Of a DNA stretch of 64,000 nt, positions 9,310 to 16,606 are shown piece by piece. Origin of the DNA: Lacustribacter sp964460315 (lineage in GTDB: Bacteria; Pseudomonadota; Gammaproteobacteria; Burkholderiales; Burkholderiaceae_A). Each line of letters opens with the position of its first letter. Position 1 is the stretch's first letter. The translations under genes and the position numbers were made by a program. Below the pieces are notes generated by a model. It searched no databases, was not told the origin of the DNA, and was given only the letters and a program-made list of their open reading frames with translations. The stretch covers positions 1 to 64,000 of the forward strand of contig CAYWPQ010000005.1 of the NCBI GenBank assembly GCA_964460315.1. The letters are read 5' to 3'.

Positions 9310-10596
9310 ATGAAATTATCAAAAATTGCGCTTGGTCTTTTGGCGGCAAGCATCGCCACGGCCGCCACCGCCCAAGCCCGCCCAGACAACCTCAGCACAC
9401 TCAAGCAGATGAAGGTCGCCACCACCGACCTCAATATCCCTGTCGTGCCACAGGAAGGCCGAAACGCGAATGCCATTCGTGAGAACCTGAAACGGGTCAA
9501 GCTGCCACCAGGATTCAAGATCGACCTTTTCGCAGTCGTCCCCGATGCGCGCCATATGGCCGTTGCCCCTTCCACCAATATGCTCTTCGTGGGCACCCGC
9601 AAGACCACCGTCTGGGCGGTGACCGATCGAAATAGTGATGGCGTGGCCGACGAGGTGAAATCCTTTGCGCCGTCATTAAAGTTCACGAATCCGAATGGTG
9701 TCTGCTGGACGAAGGACGGCTTTCTGATCGTTGCGGAACACAACCGGGTCCTGAATTTCCCGGCCGCCGAGTTCTTCTATGAAGGCCCGGATGTTGCGGT
9801 GATCGAAGTGGTGGGCCAGGGTAAGCTGATTCCTGTCGAAGAGGAGTCCTACAACCACGGCGCTCGTACCTGCCGTGTTGGGCCTGATGGCAAGCTCTAC
9901 ATCACGCTGGGCCAGCCCTACAACGTTCAGCCTGCAGAAAAAGTGGATCTCTATGACCGGATTGGCATCGGCGGCATTGTTCGCATGAATGCTTTTGACG
10001 GCAGCCAGCGTGAAGTCTTCGCTCGCGGCCAGAGAAACTCCGTGGGCCAGGACTTCAACCCGAAAAACGGTCACCTCTGGTGGACCGACAACCAGGTGGA
10101 TGGTCTGGGCGATGACATCCCTCCGGGTGAACTGAATCGGTCAACCAAGGCCGGCGAGCACTTTGGCTTTCCGTACTGGAATGGCAAGTACAAGGTTGCC
10201 GGGTCTCCCGCCGCACCCGACCTGAAGGACATGAAAGAGCCGCAGGGCGCGATCTTCCCCCAGGTTGAGTTTCCGGCGCACCAGGCCCAGCTTGGCATGG
10301 CCTTCTACACCGGCAAGAAATTCCCCGCGAAGTATCAAGGGGGAATCTTCGTTGCCGCCCATGGGTCTTGGAACCGCACCAAGCCCAGTGGTGCCGAAGT
10401 GCAGTTCGTTCCAGTCAATGCCGATGGAAGCGCCGGAAAAATGGAAGTCTTTGCCTCGGGCTTTCTTGACCCCGAGACGGGCCTCTATCGTGGACGTCCG
10501 GTGGATGTTGCCGTCATGAAAGATGGTTCGATTTTGGTTTCGGACGACTTCGCCGGTGCCATTTATCGCATTAGCTACGAAGGCGAAGGCAAGTAA
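9310..10596 (+). CDS. PQQ-dependent sugar dehydrogenase (sorbosone dehydrogenase family), exported
   Basis: 428 residues with a Sec signal peptide (cleavage likely after ATAQA, about residue 22). The body is a beta-propeller of the soluble glucose/sorbosone dehydrogenase family, with typical blocks ELNRSTKAGEHFGFPYWNG, FVAAHGSWNRTKPSG and RGRPVDVAVMKDGS. Family members oxidise sugar aldehydes or aldoses in the periplasm using pyrroloquinoline quinone. The next two genes encode a small cytochrome c and a TonB receptor resembling the PQQ importer PqqU. I infer that the cytochrome takes the electrons and that the cofactor is scavenged. The true sugar substrate is not visible. Confidence 0.88.
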   Translation: MKLSKIALGLLAASIATAATAQARPDNLSTLKQMKVATTDLNIPVVPQEGRNANAIRENLKRVKLPPGFKIDLFAVVPDARHMAVAPSTNMLFVGTRKTTVWAVTDRNSDGVADEVKSFAPSLKFTNPNGVCWTKDGFLIVAEHNRVLNFPAAEFFYEGPDVAVIEVVGQGKLIPVEEESYNHGARTCRVGPDGKLYITLGQPYNVQPAEKVDLYDRIGIGGIVRMNAFDGSQREVFARGQRNSVGQDFNPKNGHLWWTDNQVDGLGDDIPPGELNRSTKAGEHFGFPYWNGKYKVAGSPAAPDLKDMKEPQGAIFPQVEFPAHQAQLGMAFYTGKKFPAKYQGGIFVAAHGSWNRTKPSGAEVQFVPVNADGSAGKMEVFASGFLDPETGLYRGRPVDVAVMKDGSILVSDDFAGAIYRISYEGEGK

Positions 10597-10601
10597 GTTG
10601 T

Positions 10602-10627
10602 CTGAGGCTCGAACCGTCGAGCCTCAG
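10602..10627 (+). repeat. Perfect 10-bp hairpin inside the PQQ operon
   Basis: CTGAGGCTCG at 10602-10611 pairs perfectly with CGAGCCTCAG at 10618-10627 across a 6-base loop, 6 bases after the dehydrogenase stop. No T run follows, so it is not a classic terminator. It may be an mRNA stability or processing element that lowers expression of the downstream cytochrome and receptor genes (inference). Confidence 0.6.
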
Positions 10628-10687
10628 CAACAGCAGAGGACGGGGGGCGGATCTCGCCTCCCTCCTCAATTTTCAAAGACCCAACCC

Positions 10688-11011
10688 ATGACATTACGTT
10701 TCTTAAAAATCATTGGTTTTGCTTCTCTCTCCATCGCCGCGTCGCTGGCTGTCGCAGGTGACCCCAAGGCCGGCCAGGTTCGCGCCAACAGCTGTGTCGT
10801 GTGTCACGGCGCTCAGGGCATCTCAATCAATCCCGGCGCGCCACACCTTGCTGGACAGCCCATGATTTACATTGCCGAGCAGCTTCGCCACTACCGTGAC
10901 GGATCAAGAAAGAACCCCGTCATGGGCGTGATTGCCAAGCCGCTGAGCGACCAAGAGATCCAGGATCTCGCCGCCTGGTATTCCTCCATCGAAATCCAGA
11001 TTAAACCTTGA
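10688..11011 (+). CDS. Small periplasmic c-type cytochrome
   Basis: 107 residues. A signal peptide (cleaved near VAG, about residue 24) precedes one haem site, Cys36-Val-Val-Cys39-His40, and a likely axial Met79 in NPVMGV. The order and the HLAGQP and LRHYRDGSR blocks fit the cytochrome c4/c553-like class I group. An open frame extends upstream to 10523, but only the ATG at 10688 gives a signal peptide and avoids overlapping the dehydrogenase. It probably accepts electrons from the PQQ enzyme next door. Its stop codon overlaps the TTG start of the next gene. Confidence 0.9.
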   Translation: MTLRFLKIIGFASLSIAASLAVAGDPKAGQVRANSCVVCHGAQGISINPGAPHLAGQPMIYIAEQLRHYRDGSRKNPVMGVIAKPLSDQEIQDLAAWYSSIEIQIKP

Positions 11012-13107
11012 GAACAACTCCTTCCCTTTCAGCGGTAAGCCTTGCCGTGATCGCCTCGCTACCGCTCATGGCAGCGGCACAGTCGCTCGACGACATGGTG
11101 ATCTCGGCAAGCCGAATCGAACAACGAACCTTTGATGCACCGGGGTCGATTCAATCGGTGGGCCAAGAACAGATTCAACAAAGCGGGCCGCAGATTAATC
11201 TAAGCGAATCGCTTGCCAGCATTCCTGGCATCAACATCGCGAATCGCAACAACTATTCTCAAGATCTTCAGGTGTCGATTCGTGGCTTCGGTTCGCGCGC
11301 GCCGTTTGGTGTCCGCGGTGTCCGGCTTCTGATTGATGGCATCCCCCAGACCCTTCCCGACGGCCAGGGTCAGTCATCGCAATTCGCATTGACCTCCGCA
11401 GGGCGCATTGAAGTGCTCAAAGGCCCCATCTCGTCGCTGTATGGCAATGCGGCTGGTGGCGTGGTCCAGGTGTTCACGCGAGAGCCCGGGGATCGACCTG
11501 AACTTTCGCTCGGCGGTTATTACGGCTCAGACGGGCTTCACCGTTCAACGCTGCAGTACAGCGAGAAGCAAGGGTCTTATGGAATGGTCGTCGACGTCTC
11601 AGAGATGGCGAGCGATGGTTTTCGTGACTACAGTGAGGCGAAACGTTCCCAGTTCAACGCGAAGCTCAACCTTGACCGACCCGGCGGGCGTACGTCATTC
11701 ATGGCCAACATCGTGCGAAACGACTCTCAAGAACCAGGGTCGCTCACGCTCGCCGAGCTCGAATCGGATCGAAACCAGGCCGTGAGCGCGAATGTCATTC
11801 ATCGCTATGGCAAAGAATTCACGCAGGCCATGCTCGGTGTGGTGTCTGATCATGCGGTCAACACCGACTTCAAGATTGGATGGCGGGCTTATTACGGACT
11901 GCGTAAGCTTGATAACCCTTTAGCGCCGGACACGTCATCCACCGGCTTTAGCGAGATTGATCGACGCTTTTATGGCGCTTCGGTCTCGGCCACCCTGCAA
12001 GCCAATCTTCTTGGCAAGCCCATCATCAGCACCCTGGGGGTGGATCTTGACGGTGTTAAGGACGATCGCACCGCAAGACAAAATCTTGCCGGCAAGCCAG
12101 CCGGTCCTCTTGGGAGAAAAGAAGACAACCTGGCCAGCAACACTGACGCCTTCGTGCAGACCCAATGGTTCGTCAGTGAGCGTGCCACCCTGATGGCTGG
12201 GGTCCGTGCAAGCCGGGTCACCCTTGAGGTGGATGATCACTACCTTGACGACAGCGTGGACGGCTCGGGCAAGCGTCGATATTCAGGTGTCTCGCCCGTG
12301 CTTGGCCTCACCCTTCATGCAACGGATCGGCTCAATGTCTTTGCACAGGTCGGACGGGGCTTTGAAACGCCAACCATGAATGAGGTGCTCTACACACCCA
12401 ACGGCACTCGTACACCAAGTAACCGGTTCTATGGCGGGATTGACGCCGCAAAAAGCAAGCAGGCTGAATTGGGGCTGAAGTGGCGGCCAGCGGCATCCAC
12501 CAAGCTCGATGCCTCGGTCTTTCAAGCCAAGACGGACCGAGACATCGTCCCTTACTACCTTTCCACTTCGTCATCAGCCTGGCAGAACGCGAAAACCCAA
12601 CGCCGAGGCGCGGAAGTTTCCGCAGAACATCTCGCAGCAAAGACCGTCAGGCTTCGCGCCGCACTCACCTATGTTGACGCCCGATACGACGAAGAGATTC
12701 AAACGGTTCGTGCAACCACAACATCGCTGGTGAATGTTGCCAAGGGAAACACCATGCCCGGTGTGCCGAAAGCGCGCTACTTCTTAGAGGCTTCATGGCG
12801 GTCCGCGGGCTGGCAAACAACGGGCAAGAGCTTCACTGAAGTCGCCATGGAGTGGATCGGTGCTGGATCCATGTGGGCAAACTCGGCCAACACCTCGTCC
12901 GTGGCGGGGTATGGCGTGACGAATCTTCGGATTGGCCAACAGTGGCAGCAAGGCGACCATCGTATCCAACTCTCGGCCCGCGTGGACAACCTTGGTGACA
13001 AAGCATATGTCGGCTCCGTGGTGTCGGACCAGGCGTTCCTGCGCTTTTACGAACCGGGGGCGCCACGAAACTGGCTGGTGGGCCTGAGTTACGCCTATCT
13101 GATGTAA
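11008..13107 (+). CDS. TonB-dependent outer-membrane receptor, PqqU/YncD-like (probable PQQ importer)
   Basis: 699 residues with a signal peptide ending near AAAQ (about 25), a plug domain (about 30-160) and a 22-strand-type barrel. Several blocks recall E. coli YncD/PqqU: INLSESLASIPG, DLQVSIRGFGSRAPFG, DGIPQTLPDGQGQ, VGRGFETPTMNEV and a C-terminus with YVGSVVS followed by YEPGAPRNW. YncD is known as the TonB-dependent importer of PQQ. Downstream of a PQQ-dependent dehydrogenase and a cytochrome, PQQ uptake is the most economical role. The start is TTG (11008-11010), overlapping the cytochrome stop TGA. A general iron or vitamin receptor is the alternative. Confidence 0.85.
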   Translation: MRTTPSLSAVSLAVIASLPLMAAAQSLDDMVISASRIEQRTFDAPGSIQSVGQEQIQQSGPQINLSESLASIPGINIANRNNYSQDLQVSIRGFGSRAPFGVRGVRLLIDGIPQTLPDGQGQSSQFALTSAGRIEVLKGPISSLYGNAAGGVVQVFTREPGDRPELSLGGYYGSDGLHRSTLQYSEKQGSYGMVVDVSEMASDGFRDYSEAKRSQFNAKLNLDRPGGRTSFMANIVRNDSQEPGSLTLAELESDRNQAVSANVIHRYGKEFTQAMLGVVSDHAVNTDFKIGWRAYYGLRKLDNPLAPDTSSTGFSEIDRRFYGASVSATLQANLLGKPIISTLGVDLDGVKDDRTARQNLAGKPAGPLGRKEDNLASNTDAFVQTQWFVSERATLMAGVRASRVTLEVDDHYLDDSVDGSGKRRYSGVSPVLGLTLHATDRLNVFAQVGRGFETPTMNEVLYTPNGTRTPSNRFYGGIDAAKSKQAELGLKWRPAASTKLDASVFQAKTDRDIVPYYLSTSSSAWQNAKTQRRGAEVSAEHLAAKTVRLRAALTYVDARYDEEIQTVRATTTSLVNVAKGNTMPGVPKARYFLEASWRSAGWQTTGKSFTEVAMEWIGAGSMWANSANTSSVAGYGVTNLRIGQQWQQGDHRIQLSARVDNLGDKAYVGSVVSDQAFLRFYEPGAPRNWLVGLSYAYLM

Positions 13108-13108
13108 C

Positions 13109-13135
13109 AAAAAACCCGGCGGTGCCGGGTTTTTT
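13109..13135. terminator. Bidirectional rho-independent terminator
   Basis: A perfect 12-bp stem (AAAAAACCCGGC at 13109-13120 with GCCGGGTTTTTT at 13124-13135) and a 3-base loop lie between the TonB receptor stop and the aceB stop. T runs occur on both strands, so it can end both convergent transcripts. Confidence 0.9.
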
Positions 13136-13159
13136 GTTGAAGCGGTTCCAAGAAAACGA

Positions 13160-14761
13160 TCAGGCGATTTCCTCGTAGAGCGGGAGGGTGAGGAACTCCG
13201 CGAAATCTTCGCTCGTGGACATCTGCTCAAAGATCTCGGCAGCACGGTCGTAAGTCTTGGTGTCGGTGGTTCCAGAAGCAGACACCGACGCCTTCACCTT
13301 GGCAAGCTCTTCGGGCACCAGCTTGCGAACAAGCTCGGCGGTAACCTTTGTGCCATCTTCAAGTTTGCCCTTGGGTGAGCGGATCCACTGCCAGACCTGA
13401 GACCGGGAGATCTCGGCGGTGGCCGCATCTTCCATGAGATTGTGAATGGGGACGCAACCGTTTCCTGCAAGCCATGCACCAAGGTAATGGATGCCCACAT
13501 TGATGTTCATCCTTAGACCGGCCTCGGTGATTGGAGCCTCGGGCTGAAAGTCCAGAAGATTGGCTGCCGTCACACTAACTTCGGGTTTCTGCTTGTCGAT
13601 CTGGTTGGGGCGGTCGCCAAGAACCGCGACGAATTCCTTCATCGCCGGCTCAACCAGGCCGGGGTGGGCCACCCATCCGCCATCGTAGCCGTCGGTTGCG
13701 TCACGTTTCTTGTCATTGATGATGCCCTGCATGGCGACCGCGTTTTTCTCGGGGTCGTTCTTGATGGGAATCAATGCGCTCATGCCACCGATGGCCGGTG
13801 CATTGTGCTTATGACAGGTCTTCAGGAGCAGCAATGCGTAGGAGCGCATGAAAGGTGCCGTCATCGTGACCTTGCTTCGGTCAGCAAGACAGAAGTTGCG
13901 GTCGACCTTGAACTTCTTGATGCAGGAGAAGATGTAATCCCAGCGGCCCGCATTCAAACCAGCACTGTGGTCGCGGAGCTCGTAGAGGATCTCTTCCATC
14001 TCGAACGCCGCAACAATGGTTTCGATCAGCACGGTGGCCTTGATGGTGCCCTGGGGAATGCCTAGCTCGTTTTGCACCATCACGAAGATCTCATTCCAGA
14101 GACGCGCCTCCAGGTGGCTTTCCATCTTGGGAAGATAAAAATAGGGGCCCGAGCCGCGAGCCAGGAGCTCTTTGGCGTTGTGGAACATGTAAAGGGCAAG
14201 ATCAAAAATGCCGCCGGAGACCCGCTTGCCGTCCACGAGCACATGCTTTTCGTCCAGGTGCCAGCCGCGGGGGCGAATGAGAAGCACCGCGACCTTGTCA
14301 TTCAGCTTGTAGTGTTTGCCGTTCTGCTCAAGCGAGATCGTGCGACGGATCGCATCCTTCATATTGATCTGGCCTTGAATCTGGTTGAACCAGTTGGGCG
14401 TGTTGGAATCTTCGAAGTCGGCCATGAAGGAATCGGCGCCGGAATTCAGCGCATTGATCACCATCTTGCGATCGACCGGCCCCGTGATCTCCACACGGCG
14501 GCACAGGAGATCTTTCGGTAATGGTGCGATGGTCCAGCTGCTCTCGCGAACCGAACGAGTTTCGGGCAGAAAGTCAGGACGCTCACCGGCATCGAGTCGC
14601 TTCACCCGCTCGACACGCTTGGCCAGGAGCTCCTGACGACGTGATTCAAACGAGCGGTGAAGTTTGGCCACAAGGCTCAAGGCCTCAGGGGTAAGAATTT
14701 CAGCAAAGGCCGGGGTGATTTCGGCTTTGATTTCCACGCCGGCAGGTAAGGCAATACTCAT
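13160..14761 (-). CDS. aceB: Malate synthase A
   Basis: Condenses glyoxylate with acetyl-CoA to malate, the second step of the glyoxylate shunt. The product has 533 residues, the length of E. coli AceB, and lacks the insert of the G isoform. Family blocks are plain, for example DFEDSNTPNWFN, RPRGWHLDEKH and NVGIHYLGAWLAGNG. A TTG two codons upstream is open, but the ATG at 14761 has AGGAG at the right distance. It lies downstream of the haloacid dehalogenase gene on the same strand, with a small hairpin between them. Isocitrate lyase is about 1.8 kb away. Confidence 0.97.
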   Translation of the reverse strand: MSIALPAGVEIKAEITPAFAEILTPEALSLVAKLHRSFESRRQELLAKRVERVKRLDAGERPDFLPETRSVRESSWTIAPLPKDLLCRRVEITGPVDRKMVINALNSGADSFMADFEDSNTPNWFNQIQGQINMKDAIRRTISLEQNGKHYKLNDKVAVLLIRPRGWHLDEKHVLVDGKRVSGGIFDLALYMFHNAKELLARGSGPYFYLPKMESHLEARLWNEIFVMVQNELGIPQGTIKATVLIETIVAAFEMEEILYELRDHSAGLNAGRWDYIFSCIKKFKVDRNFCLADRSKVTMTAPFMRSYALLLLKTCHKHNAPAIGGMSALIPIKNDPEKNAVAMQGIINDKKRDATDGYDGGWVAHPGLVEPAMKEFVAVLGDRPNQIDKQKPEVSVTAANLLDFQPEAPITEAGLRMNINVGIHYLGAWLAGNGCVPIHNLMEDAATAEISRSQVWQWIRSPKGKLEDGTKVTAELVRKLVPEELAKVKASVSASGTTDTKTYDRAAEIFEQMSTSEDFAEFLTLPLYEEIA

Positions 14762-14785
14762 GGACAACTCCTATTCATCATTGGG

Positions 14786-14803
14786 GCCTGCCTTGGGGCA
14801 GGC
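14786..14803 (-). repeat. Hairpin in the aceB leader
   Basis: GCCTGCC (14786-14792) and GGCAGGC (14797-14803) form a perfect 7-bp stem with a 4-base loop, about 25 bases upstream of the aceB ATG. No T run follows on the minus strand. It may separate the dehalogenase transcript from aceB or shape the aceB leader. Confidence 0.45.
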
Positions 14804-14824
14804 AACAGTCATTCAAATTTCAAT

Positions 14825-15520
14825 TCAAATCGGTTGCGATTTCTCGCTGCACAACCAGTCGGACACCTCAGTTAACGAGGGCCCCATGCGATGAGGCACG
14901 ACCCCCAGATTTTCGGAAGGAAGGCCCTGCCGATTCACCCAGAAGGTTTGAAAACCAAACCAGGTTGCACCGCAGATGTCCCAACCGTTCGACGAGACAA
15001 ACACCAGCTCATTTGCTGCACACCTGAAGTAATCTGGCGCCAGCTGATAGACCGCGGGGTCAATCTTGTACTTCTGAACCGAGTGGGCTGACAGAATCGT
15101 GTCAAAACACCCCGTCATGCCGGCGCTCTCAACCGCCTTGGCAATCATTTCGGGGTTCCCATTGGAATGGATGGCCAAGGGGTACCCCGCTTCCTGAAGA
15201 CGCTGTAGCGCCTTCAGGTTTTCTGGAAACGCCTTCAACACCGAATATTGATCAAGAAGGCTGTCTCGTTGTTCCGCATTCATGCCAAGACGCAAGGCGT
15301 TGGCACAATAGTCCAAGGCGTCGATGGTGATACCCCAGAACGACTTGTACTGCCCTGCCATTGACCGAAGCCGCGTGTACTCGACCTGCTTATCTCGCCA
15401 TAGCCGGGCGAGAGCATCGCCCCGACCTGGAAAGAGCTGCTCGGCCTGTTGGGCCACCGAATAGACGTCGAACAGCGTGCCGTAGGCGTCAAAACAAATG
15501 GCTCGGGCAGGTTTTGTCAT
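14825..15520 (-). CDS. Haloacid dehalogenase, type II (HAD superfamily)
   Basis: 231 residues. The nucleophile motif is CFDAYGTLFD (Asp11 near the N-terminus), the second motif is HSNGNPEM, the Lys motif is SVQKYKIDPAVYQLA, and SSNGWDICGATWFGF closes the active site. These are the hallmarks of L-2-haloacid dehalogenases, which hydrolyse 2-haloalkanoic acids to 2-hydroxy acids. It precedes aceB on the same strand. A 2-haloacetate product, glycolate, could feed glyoxylate metabolism, which would give the pairing a meaning; this is inference. Many family members act on other small substrates. Confidence 0.88.
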   Translation of the reverse strand: MTKPARAICFDAYGTLFDVYSVAQQAEQLFPGRGDALARLWRDKQVEYTRLRSMAGQYKSFWGITIDALDYCANALRLGMNAEQRDSLLDQYSVLKAFPENLKALQRLQEAGYPLAIHSNGNPEMIAKAVESAGMTGCFDTILSAHSVQKYKIDPAVYQLAPDYFRCAANELVFVSSNGWDICGATWFGFQTFWVNRQGLPSENLGVVPHRMGPSLTEVSDWLCSEKSQPI

Positions 15521-15644
15521 GGTCAGACGCCCGATTATATTGGATAAGGCCCAGACTCACGCCCGACCGGTTTGAATCCCGCAGCCCATGGTAAGGTTCT
15601 GCCCTTATTCTCCAAGGCTTAGGCCCAAGACTCCGCCAACCCCA

Positions 15645-16565
15645 ATGTTCGCCTATCGCCACGCCTTTCACGCCGGCAACCATGCCGATGTCATGAAGCA
15701 CATCACGCTGATGGCCACGCTCGAACTCATGCAGCGCAAGGACACGCCACTGCTTTGCATGGACACCCATGCCGGGGCTGGCCTTTATGCCCTGCACAGC
15801 CCGCTGGTGCGTGACAAGGCCGAGTGGCCAAGCGGTATCGGAAAGCTCTGGGGTGTCGACGAGGACACCATGCCCGCGCTGATTGCACGCTATCTTCAGG
15901 CCATCAAGCCATTCAATAAAAGTGGCCGACTGGTTCACTATCCTGGCTCGCCACTGCTCATCCAGGAGATGCTGCGACCCGATGATCGTCTTCGTGCATT
16001 TGAGATGCACCCTTCGGACATTGGGCCGCTGCAGAACTGCCTGAAGGGCCTTCCTCGTCAGGTGAAGGCCGAACGCAAGGATGGCTTTCAACAGCTGCGA
16101 GCACTTCTTCCGCCACCATCACGGCGCGGACTCATTCTGATGGATCCACCCTATGAAATGCGGGACGACTATCGCCATGTCATCGGCGCGCTTCGCGAAG
16201 GGCTGAGCCGTTTTGCAACAGGTGTCTACCTGCTCTGGTACCCCAAAATCGGGCGTTTTCAGGTCGATCGGCTGCTCCGACAGATTGGAAGTCTTGGCAT
16301 TCAAGAGGTCTTGCATGCAACCCTTACCGTGCGCGGGCCGCTGAAAGACGGCCTGGGCCTGCAAGGAAGCGGCATGGTGGTGATTAACCCCCCGTTTGGT
16401 CTTCGTGATGCGCTGAGTGAATCCTTCGCCTATCTGGCAAAGACCTTGGGTCAAGACGCCCGCGCCGGCTTTAAAGTGATGCAGGGTGAATCGCCCGCGG
16501 AAATCAAAACGGCGCTTGGCATTCAAAGCCCAAGCGCCGTGGTCTCCCCCACCGCAAAAATCTAA
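15645..16565 (+). CDS. rlmJ: 23S rRNA (adenine-2030-N6)-methyltransferase RlmJ
   Basis: 306 residues. The N-terminus MFAYRHAFHAGNHADVMKH is nearly invariant in RlmJ and fixes the start at 15645 rather than the open upstream codons. The catalytic motif DPPYE (in LILMDPPYEMRDDY) marks an amino N6-adenine methyltransferase. The E. coli protein is about 280 residues; this one has a C-terminal tail of some 25 residues. The DNA coding that tail contains a strong inverted repeat that probably serves as the terminator of convergent aceA. Confidence 0.95.
   Translation: MFAYRHAFHAGNHADVMKHITLMATLELMQRKDTPLLCMDTHAGAGLYALHSPLVRDKAEWPSGIGKLWGVDEDTMPALIARYLQAIKPFNKSGRLVHYPGSPLLIQEMLRPDDRLRAFEMHPSDIGPLQNCLKGLPRQVKAERKDGFQQLRALLPPPSRRGLILMDPPYEMRDDYRHVIGALREGLSRFATGVYLLWYPKIGRFQVDRLLRQIGSLGIQEVLHATLTVRGPLKDGLGLQGSGMVVINPPFGLRDALSESFAYLAKTLGQDARAGFKVMQGESPAEIKTALGIQSPSAVVSPTAKI
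16501..16540 (-). terminator. Probable aceA terminator inside the 3' end of rlmJ
   Basis: An 11-bp perfect stem (ACGGCGCTTGG at 16509-16519 with CCAAGCGCCGT at 16530-16540) has a 10-base loop. Read on the minus strand it is followed by TTTTGATTT, a usable U tract; on the plus strand no T run follows. It lies 66 bases past the aceA stop. The sequence is also coding for the RlmJ tail. Confidence 0.65.
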
Positions 16566-16570
16566 TTCAC

Positions 16571-16586
16571 GATCGCTTTCGCGATC
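16571..16586. repeat. Short hairpin between rlmJ and aceA
   Basis: GATCGC (16571-16576) and GCGATC (16581-16586) form a 6-bp stem with loop TTTC, in the 41-base gap between the two convergent stop codons. There is no T run. It may help end rlmJ transcription, but the evidence is weak. Confidence 0.3.
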
Positions 16587-16606
16587 TGCGGCAAGACACT
16601 GCCTGC

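Noticed and set aside
10523..10687. N-terminal extension of the cytochrome c gene
   Set aside because: It overlaps the dehydrogenase in another frame and would bury the signal peptide.
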